Assembly (NCBI GenBank): GCA_015655585.1 | Contig: JAATEV010000117.1 | Span: forward strand, 1 to 61,706 | Length of the DNA stretch: 61,706 bases | Direction: 5' to 3' | Origin: Terriglobales bacterium | GTDB lineage: Bacteria > Acidobacteriota > Terriglobia > Terriglobales > Acidobacteriaceae | Part shown: positions 1 to 8,190 of the stretch, one piece after another | Layout of the letters: each line of letters begins with the position of its first letter | Numbering within the stretch: the stretch's first letter is position 1 | Position numbers and translations under genes: made by a program | Notes under the pieces: generated by a model | Seen by the model: only the letters and a program-made list of their open reading frames with translations | Databases searched by the model: none | What the model was told of the DNA's origin: nothing

Positions 1-1058
<1,058 letters not shown>

Positions 1059-1171
1059 TTCTAGCGTTTACCCTTCTATGCTGCGATATTCCGTTGTTGC
1101 GGACAGTTAAGTATCGCTCACCTTAAAGGGCAGGTGCAAATATGGGCGATTTCCGCTCGTGCGATTTTCGC

Positions 1172-1804
1172 TCAGGCCTGGCCGGGTTCGGTGCGGATGC
1201 GGTTTTTCCAGTGGGAGGTTACGAACCAGATGGCGGCGGCTATGATGAGGACTTCTACGCCTAGATGGAAGCGGTGGAAGATCTCTTTGAAGCGGGGGTT
1301 GGTGTTCCAGCTTGCGCCCAGCTTCATGCCTACCCAGGCGAGGACGTAGCACCAGGGCCAGGAGCCGATGAAGGTGTAGATGTGGAAGCGGAGCTGGTTC
1401 ATCTTGGCCACGCCTGCGGGGAAGGCGATGAAGGTGCGGATGATGGGAAGCATTCGGCCGATGAGGACGGCGATGGAGCCGAAGCGGGCGAAGAAGTGAT
1501 CGACACGGTCGAGGTCGTGGCGGCTGAGGAGGAGATAGCTGCCGTAGCGCTCGACCATGGGACGGCCGCCGCGGGCTCCGACCCAGTAGGCGGGGATGGA
1601 GCCGATATTCGAGGCTAATGACGCCGCGGTGGCGAGGAGGATGAGGTCGAGCTTGGTGTGGGCGAGGGCGAATCCGGCGAGAGGCATGATGACCTCGGAC
1701 GGAATGGGGATGCAGGCCGACTGGATGGCCATGAGGAGGATGACGGCCGGGTATCCGCCGGCGGTGATGGCTGCGATGAGGAGGGAGAGGATTTTCTCGG
1801 ACAT
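1172..1804 (-). CDS. DedA family membrane protein
   Basis: A 210-residue inner-membrane protein of the DedA/SNARE-associated (VTT) family, whose members act in lipid carrier recycling and envelope homeostasis. Visible hallmarks are PIPSEVIMPLAGF near residue 35, an alternation of hydrophobic helices, and the central G-R-hydrophobic-P block IGRMLPIIRTFIAFPAGVAKM, with basic residues typical of the family. ATG at 1804 was chosen because the family start MSEKILSLLIAAI follows directly; the open frame extends upstream, but that part overlaps the HemQ gene on the other strand and looks spurious. Substrate unknown. Confidence 0.88.
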   Translation of the reverse strand: MSEKILSLLIAAITAGGYPAVILLMAIQSACIPIPSEVIMPLAGFALAHTKLDLILLATAASLASNIGSIPAYWVGARGGRPMVERYGSYLLLSRHDLDRVDHFFARFGSIAVLIGRMLPIIRTFIAFPAGVAKMNQLRFHIYTFIGSWPWCYVLAWVGMKLGASWNTNPRFKEIFHRFHLGVEVLIIAAAIWFVTSHWKNRIRTEPGQA

Positions 1805-1873
1805 GCAGGTGCAGTATAGCGGGTGATGGATTGAGGGATGATGAGCTAGCATGGAAGAGTTGAGGAGATTTCC

Positions 1874-2689
1874 ATGTCTGAGAGTGTCACCGCCCCGGTT
1901 TCGTCTGCTGCTTCTAGTGCTTCTGTAACTGCTTCGGCTTCGGCTGGACGCCCGGCTTCCGGCTATGGCGCGGGTGCGCATGATCCTTCGAAGCCGCCGG
2001 TGAAGCGGCAGATTGTCTGCTTCAGCTTTTATAAGGTGATGCCGGAGTGGAGGCGACTCCCTGCTGACGAAAAAGCCGCGCATAAGGCAGCGTTTGCGGC
2101 GGTTCTGGAGAAGTGGAACAAGCCGGGTGAGTTTCTTTCGCTGACTTACTCGACGGTGGGGACGCGCGGCGATGTGGATATGTGCGTGTGGTCGATTGGG
2201 TATGGAGTGGATGAGCTGAACGAGATGCGGAGCGAGCTGATGGGTACTCCGCTGGGCGGGTATCTGACTACTCCGCATAATTTTCTGGCGATGACGAAGC
2301 GCTCGCAGTACCAGATCGACCGGCCGGATGAGAGCGAGAGCGAAGGACGCGGGGCGATTCGTCCGGGCGGGCAGAAGTACATCTTCATCTATCCGTTCTG
2401 GAAGACGAGGCCGTGGTACCTGCTGCCGATGGAGGAGCGGAGGCGGCTGATGGATGAGCATATCCGCGTGGGGCTGGCTTATCCGCGGGTGAAGCTGAAT
2501 ACTACTTACTCGTTCGGGATCGACGACCAGGAGTTCGTGGTGGCGTTTGAGACGAACTTCCCGGAGGACTTTCTGGACCTGGTGCAGCAGCTTCGCGAGA
2601 CCGAGGCAAGTATGTATACGCTGAAGGACTTTCCGATCTTCAGTTGCGTGCGGGTTCCGGCGGAAGAGATGCTGAACCGGCTGGGATAA
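1874..2689 (+). CDS. hemQ: HemQ-like coproheme decarboxylase (chlorite dismutase family)
   Basis: Chlorite-dismutase-family protein of 271 residues, most like HemQ, which decarboxylates coprohaem III to haem b with peroxide. The diagnostic YPFWKTRPWYLLP begins at Y173, the position of the catalytic tyrosine of HemQ, and the candidate proximal haem histidine is H196 in the MDEH segment. Residues 1-40 are a low-complexity Ser/Ala-rich extension, absent from most homologues. Start ATG 1874 is preceded by GAGGAG. The haem genes hemX-A-C-D lie 0.8 kb downstream on the other strand, which supports a haem role over chlorite degradation. Confidence 0.85.
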   Translation: MSESVTAPVSSAASSASVTASASAGRPASGYGAGAHDPSKPPVKRQIVCFSFYKVMPEWRRLPADEKAAHKAAFAAVLEKWNKPGEFLSLTYSTVGTRGDVDMCVWSIGYGVDELNEMRSELMGTPLGGYLTTPHNFLAMTKRSQYQIDRPDESESEGRGAIRPGGQKYIFIYPFWKTRPWYLLPMEERRRLMDEHIRVGLAYPRVKLNTTYSFGIDDQEFVVAFETNFPEDFLDLVQQLRETEASMYTLKDFPIFSCVRVPAEEMLNRLG

Positions 2690-2714
2690 CGGCGCTCGAC
2701 CACGGACTCCTGGG

Positions 2715-3389
2715 ATGAAGATCGCTAAAAGAACGGTGAAGCCGACTGATCCGGCGCGGGTGGCAGCGATTCTGGCGGAGCTGCGGAAGGCTTACCCGGA
2801 TGTGGTGTGCGCGCTGATCCATAAGAACGCGTGGGAGCTTACGGTGGCCACGATCCTTTCGGCGCAGTGTACGGATGTGCGGGTGAACCTCGTGACTCCG
2901 GCGCTGTTCAAGGCGTTTCCTACGCCGAAGGCGATGGCTGCCGCTTCCCTGCCGGAGTTGGAGGAGCTGGTTCGAACTACCGGGTTCTTTCGGGCCAAGG
3001 CTAAGAACATCAAGGGCGCGGCTCGGGTGGTGACGGAGGAGTTCGGGGGGAAGGTTCCGCAGACGATGGAGGAGATGCTGCGGTTGCCGGGGGTGGCGAG
3101 GAAGACGGCGAATGTGGTGTTGGGGTCCTGGTACGGGATCGCGGTGGGCGTGGTGGTGGATACGCATGTGATGCGGCTCTCGCGGCGGCTGGAGCTTACG
3201 AAGAATACGGCTCCGGTGAAGGTGGAGAAGGATTTGATGAAGATTCTGCCGCCGGATAGATGGATCGCGTTTTCGCATGAGCTGATTCATCATGGGCGGC
3301 AGGTTTGTGTGGCGAGGAAGCCTCGGTGTGTGGATTGTTCTTTGGAGAGGCTTTGTAACTCGGGGGATAAGACGTGGAGCTCGGCTTAG
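2715..3389 (+). CDS. nth: Endonuclease III
   Basis: DNA glycosylase/AP lyase of base excision repair, removing oxidised pyrimidines. The 224 residues have the full family pattern: helix-hairpin-helix LPGVARKTANVVL with catalytic Lys130, catalytic Asp149 in VDTHV, and a [4Fe-4S] loop of Cys198-x6-Cys205-x2-Cys208-x5-Cys214. It starts 25 bp after hemQ and could share its transcript, though no functional tie is evident. Start ATG 2715 begins MKIAKRTVKPTDPARV, slightly longer than the Escherichia coli enzyme's N-terminus. Confidence 0.95.
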   Translation: MKIAKRTVKPTDPARVAAILAELRKAYPDVVCALIHKNAWELTVATILSAQCTDVRVNLVTPALFKAFPTPKAMAAASLPELEELVRTTGFFRAKAKNIKGAARVVTEEFGGKVPQTMEEMLRLPGVARKTANVVLGSWYGIAVGVVVDTHVMRLSRRLELTKNTAPVKVEKDLMKILPPDRWIAFSHELIHHGRQVCVARKPRCVDCSLERLCNSGDKTWSSA

Positions 3390-3394
3390 GGCTT

Positions 3395-3500
3395 AGGAAA
3401 GACAACAGCAAAAGCAAGAACAACTACAAACGCAGATCCCTTCGGGAATGACAAACCCAAAAAACGAACAACAGCAACGGCAACAGCGGGGCCGTGGTTT
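3395..3500. repeat. CAA/CAG-rich intergenic repeat, copy 1
   Basis: Non-coding stretch between the convergent nth and hemD genes. It is A/C-rich (runs like ACAACAGCAAAAGC and AACAACAGCAACGGCAACAG) around a small hairpin, GATCCCTTCGGGAATGAC. A similar A/C-rich block followed by a CTCCGGTCGAGATGAC-type hairpin lies at 58021-58110, so this is a dispersed intergenic repeat and not random sequence. Confidence 0.5.
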
Positions 3501-3520
3501 GTGATTGCGAGTGGAGCGGT

Positions 3521-4396
3521 TCAGGCTCCTGAGTTGAAGTGGTCTATGAGGGATTGGATCAGGGATGGGATGGTGGGTTCTTTGGCTTCTATGGTGGGGG
3601 TGTGGCCGAGGTCGCGGAGGGTTTGGGTGGTGATGGGGCCTATGGAGGCTAAGGCTGTGGTGGGAGGCAGGGTCAGGTTGGCGGCTTCGAGCAGAGCGGC
3701 TAGATTACGGGCGGTGGAGGCGCTGGTGAAGGTGATGGCATCGGGATGGCTGGCGGGGTCGCGGAAGAGGGACTGTAGCTCGGGAATGGAGTTGGGGGGG
3801 ATTTGGTTGCGGTAGGCTTCTATGATCGTGACGTTGGCTCCGGCTTTGCGGAGGGTCTCGGGCAGGTGGTCGCGGGCTTCGGCGGCTCGGGGGAAGAGAA
3901 TGTTGGCGTTGGGGGCGTGGGGGAGCAGGGCTTCGGCTAAGGACTCGGCTATGTATTTTGGAGGGATAAGGTCTACGGTCAGGCCGAGGGATTCTGCGGC
4001 CCGGGCGGTGGCTGGGCCTATGGCGGCTATGCGGGGGAAGTTTTGTGACCTGGGGGGAGAAGACGGTTCGCTTTCGCGAATGCCCACCATACCACCCCGC
4101 CAGCTTTGCTGGTGGGGACCCCGGTTTTGTTCCCCGCTGAATTGTTGGTTGGCTTGTTGGAGGCTCAGGCGCTGGTGGAAGGCTTCTACTGCGTTGATGC
4201 TGGTGAAGAGGAGCCAGTTGTAGGTTTGGAGGCGGGTTAGGGCGGCGTCCAGGGGGGCGTAGGTCTCGGGGGGGACGATCTCGATGGTGGGGATGGAGAT
4301 GGGGATGGCTCCGAGAGCTTCGAGCTGCTCGGCCAGGGCGGAGGCTTGCTTGCGGGTTCGGGTGATGAGGATGCGTCTTTGGGTGAGTGGTTGCAC
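3521..4396 (-). CDS. hemD: Uroporphyrinogen-III synthase with repeat-encoded insertion
   Basis: HemD closes and inverts ring D of hydroxymethylbilane to give uroporphyrinogen III. The 291 residues show the family landmarks RILITRTRKQASALAEQLEALGA at the N-terminus, WLLFTSINAVEAF near residue 61, IAAIGPATARA near 123, the hinge-proximal NILFPRAAEARDHLPETLRKAGA, and ITFTSASTARNLA in the C-terminal domain. Residues about 84-118 are a Gln/Ser/Pro-rich insertion at a loop, encoded by a copy of the dispersed palindromic element (4064-4123) read in antisense orientation. It is the last gene of the hemX-A-C-D run. Confidence 0.9.
   Translation of the reverse strand: MQPLTQRRILITRTRKQASALAEQLEALGAIPISIPTIEIVPPETYAPLDAALTRLQTYNWLLFTSINAVEAFHQRLSLQQANQQFSGEQNRGPHQQSWRGGMVGIRESEPSSPPRSQNFPRIAAIGPATARAAESLGLTVDLIPPKYIAESLAEALLPHAPNANILFPRAAEARDHLPETLRKAGANVTIIEAYRNQIPPNSIPELQSLFRDPASHPDAITFTSASTARNLAALLEAANLTLPPTTALASIGPITTQTLRDLGHTPTIEAKEPTIPSLIQSLIDHFNSGA
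4064..4123 (+). repeat. Family A palindromic element, copy inside hemD
   Basis: Head GCGAATGCCCACC is shared with the copies at 4462, 8805 and 12347. It forms two hairpins: TTCGC-tttc-GCGAA, and CCCGCCAGC-ttt-GCTGGTGGG. The second stem differs in sequence from the other copies but keeps pairing. It lies wholly inside hemD on the opposite strand and leaves the frame open. Confidence 0.75.
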
Positions 4397-4461
4397 TGTG
4401 GTGATTTTATGCGGATTTTGGAGGTGAGAGCGGCCGGGAAGGGTTTGGGGATGGGAAGAGA

Positions 4462-4529
4462 AAGCGGTTCACGCTTTGCGCGAATGCCCATCTTAGCGAC
4501 GATAAGGCCGTCGCGAAGATGGGGCACCC
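4462..4529 (+). repeat. Family A palindromic element, hemC-hemD intergenic copy
   Basis: The 220-bp space between hemC and hemD holds one element with hairpins TTCACGC-ttt-GCGCGAA and CCCATCTTAGCGAC / GTCGCGAAGATGGGG. It would be transcribed within the hem run and could affect hemD expression or mRNA stability. Apart from it I see nothing in this gap. Confidence 0.8.
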
Positions 4530-4616
4530 AGTCTTACCTAGCTTTGTGGTAGATGCGCCCGATTTTGTGACTGATTGAAGGCAGACAATGCTAACTGAAA
4601 CGGCAGCGACGACGGT

Positions 4617-5594
4617 TTATTCGTTGGGGAGAAGCTGAGTGGTCAGGAGGTCGAGGGCTCCTCGGGATTTTAAGTCTTCGGCTAGTTGGAGGCCGAAGTC
4701 TATGGGGTTGATCTCGGTGGCGTTTAGCTCGACCTGGACTACGGTTTCGCCGTCGGGGGCTACTACCTGTCCTATGATCTGCCATTGCCTGGCGTGTTGG
4801 CGGCAGTGGACGCCGATGGGGAGCTGGCAGCCGCCGCCGAGGGCGTCGAGGGTGGTCCGCTCGGCTTCGATGGCGAAGCGGGTGGGGCGGTGGTCGAGGA
4901 AGGCGAGGGCGTTGCGGATGGCGTCGTCGCGGGCCTCGTCGGTGGGGTGGGCTATGCTGCGGGTCTCGATGGCGAGGGCCCCCTGGCCGGGGGCGGGACA
5001 GAGCTCGGAGGGGGAGAAGCGCTGGTGGACGGACTCGGTGCGGCCCAGGCGGTCAAGACCGGCGGCGGCGAGAACGAGGGCGTCGCATTGGCCTTCTTCG
5101 AGCTTGCGGAGACGGGTGTCGATGTTGCCGCGGGTCTCGACGAAGGTGACGTCGGGGCGTAGGGCTAGGATTTGGGCTCGGCGGCGGGGGCTGGTGGTGC
5201 CGATACGGCCTCCGGTGGGGAGGGTGTGGAGCGCCCAGTAGGGCTCACAGACCCAGACATCGCGGGCGTCGGCTCTTTGCGGGATGGCGGTCAGGGAGAA
5301 CTGCGGGGCTAGCTGGGTGGGCAGATCTTTTAGCGAGTGGACCGCGAGGTCGATGCGGCCGGAGGCGAGAGCTTCCTCGATTTCTTTGGTGAAGAGGCCT
5401 TTGCCGTCGAGATCGGGCGGGGGGACGAAGCCGGGCTGCTGCATCCGGTCGCCGGTGGTGCGGATGACTTCGATCTCTGCGGGGTGGCCAGCTTCGCGGA
5501 GGGCGGCGAGGATGTGGTTGGCTTGCCAGAGAGCGAGCTGGGAGCCTCGCGTGCCGATGCGGATGGGAGTTTGGATGGTGGGCTCGGTGCTCAT
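4617..5594 (-). CDS. hemC: Hydroxymethylbilane synthase (porphobilinogen deaminase)
   Basis: Polymerises four porphobilinogens into hydroxymethylbilane in the cytosol. The 325 residues carry IRIGTRGSQLALWQA at the N-terminus, the catalytic aspartate Asp90 in HSLKDLP, the substrate-binding arginines in GTTSPRRRAQ and ETRGNIDTRLRKL, and Cys256 in LGGGCQLPIG, which holds the dipyrromethane cofactor. Start ATG 5594 gives MSTEPTIQTPIRIGTRGS, the normal family start. It lies in the hemX-A-C-D run, separated from hemA and hemD by dispersed palindromic repeats. Confidence 0.96.
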   Translation of the reverse strand: MSTEPTIQTPIRIGTRGSQLALWQANHILAALREAGHPAEIEVIRTTGDRMQQPGFVPPPDLDGKGLFTKEIEEALASGRIDLAVHSLKDLPTQLAPQFSLTAIPQRADARDVWVCEPYWALHTLPTGGRIGTTSPRRRAQILALRPDVTFVETRGNIDTRLRKLEEGQCDALVLAAAGLDRLGRTESVHQRFSPSELCPAPGQGALAIETRSIAHPTDEARDDAIRNALAFLDHRPTRFAIEAERTTLDALGGGCQLPIGVHCRQHARQWQIIGQVVAPDGETVVQVELNATEINPIDFGLQLAEDLKSRGALDLLTTQLLPNE

Positions 5595-5617
5595 GGTCTT
5601 ATACAGGATACGACGAC

Positions 5618-5812
5618 GTCCTGCCGGACGGGCCCGCTACGCGCGGGGCGGCCACTTCGTGGCGTGTGTTGGGCTTCGCGTTGGCCTCCCGTTGGTCGGC
5701 GGAGGGATTTTGCAGCCGAGCAACGCGAGACCCTATGGTGATGATCCTGCCCAGACCGGTATACATGTCACGAAGTGACCGCCCCGCGCGCAGCGGGCCC
5801 GTCCGGCAGGAC
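5618..5812 (+). repeat. Family B long inverted-repeat element, hemA-hemC intergenic copy
   Basis: A 195-bp element bounded by near-perfect 46-nt inverted repeats, from GTCCTGCCGGACGGGCCCGC to its complement ending CCGGCAGGAC. The core contains CCCAGACCGGTATAC and an inner GTCACGAAGTGAC palindrome. Related copies lie at 8000-8158 and 11015-11117. No open reading frame of its own; it resembles a non-autonomous mobile palindrome or an extended REP/BIME. It fills the hemA-hemC gap. Confidence 0.85.
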
Positions 5813-5823
5813 ATGATCTTTTT

Positions 5824-7116
5824 TTATTCTTCGGATTCTTTGCTGCGGGCGGATTCGCGGAGGGCGGTTAGCTGGGGGTGGAGGAGCTTGGCGGTGAGGC
5901 TGCGGGTCAGCGCCTCTACGGCTGCCAGTTGGTCGGGGGTGAGACCGGCGAGGCGTTTGGCGGAGCGGGCTAGCTCGGCCTCGCGGACGGCTTCGGCCTG
6001 CTGCTGGAGGGCCTTGATGGCGGGTACGGCGTCGCGGGACTGGAGGCGCTCGTGGTACTTGTCCACTTCCCTGCTGACGATGGTCTCGGCGGCCTGGGCC
6101 TCGCGGCTGCGGTCGGCCAGATTGGCGGCGGCTACCTGCTGGAGATCGTCGATGTCGTAGACGAAGCAGCCCTCGACTTCGTTCATGCGAGGGTCTACGT
6201 CGCGGGGGACGGCTATGTCGATGAAGAACATGGGGCGGTTGCGGCGGGCGTGGAGGAATTGCTGGCCGTGGGAGCGGTCGAAGATTTTTTGTGGGGCTCC
6301 GGTAGAGGTGATGACGATATCGGCGCGGGGTGCCTGGGTGTAGAGGTCCGCCAGACTGATGGCCTCGGTGTGGACGGTGGGGCCGGCGAACTCGGCGGCC
6401 AGTCGCTCGGCGCGGGCGGGGGTGCGGTTGGCCACGAGGATGGTGGAGGCTCCCTGCTGGATGAGGTGGCGGGCGGCCAGCTCGGACATCTTGCCCGCGC
6501 CTACGAGGAGGACGGTTTTGCCGGAGAGCGAGCCGAAGATCTTGCGGGCGAGATCGACCGCTACGGAAGCGATGGAGACAGAGCTGGAGCCGATCTGGGT
6601 TTCGCTGCGGACTTTTTTGGCTACGGTGAAGGTACGTTGGAGCAGGGATTCGAGATTGGACTGGACGGCCCCTACTTCGCGGGCGATGGTGTAGGACTCT
6701 TTGACCTGGCCTAAGATCTGGGGTTCGCCTACGACCATGCTGTCTAACGAGCTGGCTACGCGGAAGAGATGGCGGACGGCTTCGCGCTCGCGGAACTCGT
6801 AGAGGTGGGGCTGGATGTCGTTGGGAGGGACGGCGAAGTACTCGTGGAGGAAGCGGAGGAGACTGGCTTTGTTGGCCTCGGCGGTTGCGGGGGCTTCTTC
6901 CGGCGATTCGTCCTGAAGGGTGAGGAGCTCTACACGGTTGCAGGTGGAGAGGATGATGCCCTCGCGGATGCCGGGCTGGTGGAGGAGCGAGCGGGTGGCG
7001 TCGGCGAGTCGCTCGGTGGGGATGGCGAGGCGCTCGCGCAGCTCGACGGGCGCGGTATTGTGGTTGATGCCGAGGAGGATCAGAGTCGCCGGTTTGTTGG
7101 AGGGCGTAGAACTCAT
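5824..7116 (-). CDS. hemA: Glutamyl-tRNA reductase
   Basis: First committed enzyme of C5 tetrapyrrole synthesis: reduces glutamyl-tRNA to glutamate-1-semialdehyde with NADPH. The 430 residues show GINHNTAPVELRERLAI, the catalytic Cys59 in STCNRVELL, FRVASSLDSMVVGEPQILGQ, the NADPH-binding VLLVGAGKMSELAARHL and FIDIAVPRDVDP, with a C-terminal coiled dimerisation helix. ATG 7116 overlaps the hemX stop (ATGA), indicating translational coupling; the open frame continues upstream through hemX only by chance. Confidence 0.96.
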   Translation of the reverse strand: MSSTPSNKPATLILLGINHNTAPVELRERLAIPTERLADATRSLLHQPGIREGIILSTCNRVELLTLQDESPEEAPATAEANKASLLRFLHEYFAVPPNDIQPHLYEFREREAVRHLFRVASSLDSMVVGEPQILGQVKESYTIAREVGAVQSNLESLLQRTFTVAKKVRSETQIGSSSVSIASVAVDLARKIFGSLSGKTVLLVGAGKMSELAARHLIQQGASTILVANRTPARAERLAAEFAGPTVHTEAISLADLYTQAPRADIVITSTGAPQKIFDRSHGQQFLHARRNRPMFFIDIAVPRDVDPRMNEVEGCFVYDIDDLQQVAAANLADRSREAQAAETIVSREVDKYHERLQSRDAVPAIKALQQQAEAVREAELARSAKRLAGLTPDQLAAVEALTRSLTAKLLHPQLTALRESARSKESEE

Positions 7117-7937
7117 GGGGCGGTGAACCTGTGGACGGCACTGAACTGGTTCGCAGCCCAGACGGCTAGGACGACTAAGAAGGCGAAGCCGGAGAGAAAG
7201 ACGGCGCGGCGTCCGCGGAGACCGGCGGAGCGGCGGATGTAGATCATGGCGACGTAGGCGATCCACATGGCGAAGGCGAGGAGGATCTTGGGGTCGCGGA
7301 AGTAAGAGGCTCCGACGGTGACCTGGGCGACGAGTGAGCCGATGAGGAGACCGGCGGTCATGCAGGGGAGGCCGAAGAGGAGGCTGCGGGTGGCGATCTG
7401 GTCGGTGGTTTCGAGCGGCGGGAGCCACGGGAGGGTGGGGTGTTTCTGCTTGAGGCGGCGTTCCTGAATGAGGTAGAAGAGCGAGGCGATGAGCGAGAGG
7501 AAGAGTGCGGCGTAGGCGGCCAGAAGGAGCAGGATGTGGAGGAGAATCCAGCGGCTGTGGAGGAGCAGCGGGAAGGGAGAGATCTCCTGACCGGGATGGA
7601 AGGCCGGGACGAGGCAGAGAAGGAAGCAGATGGGGAGTAGAAAGACTCCGAGAGAGACGGTTTTGTAGCGCCAGAAGACCAGAAGGAAGGCCAATGCGAG
7701 GAGGAGGCTCAGGAGGGTCTGGGTTTCGTGCGAGGCGATCTCGAGGACAGGAGGGAGACCGCGGTGGGCGAGGTTGAGGGTCTCGGAGAGGGAGACGAAG
7801 TGGAAGAAGACGGCAGCGATGGTGGCGGGGACAGCGACGTGCCGCCAGCGGGGACGGTCGTAGAGCGCGGCGGGCAGGACCGCCAGCGCGGCGATGCCGT
7901 AGAGAAGAACCGCGACTCTGAGCCAGAAGAGGGACAT
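7113..7937 (-). CDS. hemX: HemX/CcsA-like cytochrome c assembly membrane protein
   Basis: Multi-pass inner-membrane protein of the CcsA/ResC/HemX family with about eight hydrophobic segments. Coupled by ATGA overlap to hemA, the arrangement in which HemX is thought to modulate glutamyl-tRNA reductase levels; haem handling for cytochrome c maturation is the alternative. Histidines at FFHFVSLSETLNLAHRG and in HSRWILLHI are candidate haem ligands. Start ATG 7937 (MSLFWLRVAVLLYG) is the family start; an in-frame TTG at 7970 would add 11 residues and neither has a clear ribosome-binding site. Confidence 0.8.
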   Translation of the reverse strand: MSLFWLRVAVLLYGIAALAVLPAALYDRPRWRHVAVPATIAAVFFHFVSLSETLNLAHRGLPPVLEIASHETQTLLSLLLALAFLLVFWRYKTVSLGVFLLPICFLLCLVPAFHPGQEISPFPLLLHSRWILLHILLLLAAYAALFLSLIASLFYLIQERRLKQKHPTLPWLPPLETTDQIATRSLLFGLPCMTAGLLIGSLVAQVTVGASYFRDPKILLAFAMWIAYVAMIYIRRSAGLRGRRAVFLSGFAFLVVLAVWAANQFSAVHRFTAP

Positions 7938-7999
7938 TTTTCGATGAGCCAGATGATGGGCTGGCCACAATCTTTAAGTATACCGGCTTAAAAGATATT

Positions 8000-8158
8000 G
8001 TCCTGCCGGACGGGCCCGCTGCGCGCGGGGCGGGCGTTGGCACGCCTTTTTAATGCTTCGCGTAGGCCTCGCGTTGCTCGGAGCCGAGCTTCGCGAGGCC
8101 CCATGCTGGTGATCCTGCCCAGACCGGTATACGCGTCACGAAGTGACTCCGGCAGGAC
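8000..8158 (+). repeat. Family B element, hemX-mutS intergenic copy
   Basis: Begins GTCCTGCCGGACGGGCCCGC and ends GTCACGAAGTGACTCCGGCAGGAC, with the core CCCAGACCGGTATACGCG. Compared with the 5618 copy, the right arm has lost the inner CGCCCCGCGCGCAGCGGGCCCG part. It occupies most of the divergent hemX/mutS promoter space (7938-8190), and the frame of mutS happens to stay open back into it. Confidence 0.85.
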
Positions 8159-8190
8159 ACCCCGCAGTTACGGTATTCTGCGGTTCTGCA

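Noticed and set aside
5768-8043. Long minus-strand frames extending upstream of hemA, through hemX.
   Set aside because: Only the part after ATG 7116 matches glutamyl-tRNA reductase; the rest is frame-shadow of hemX and of a repeat.
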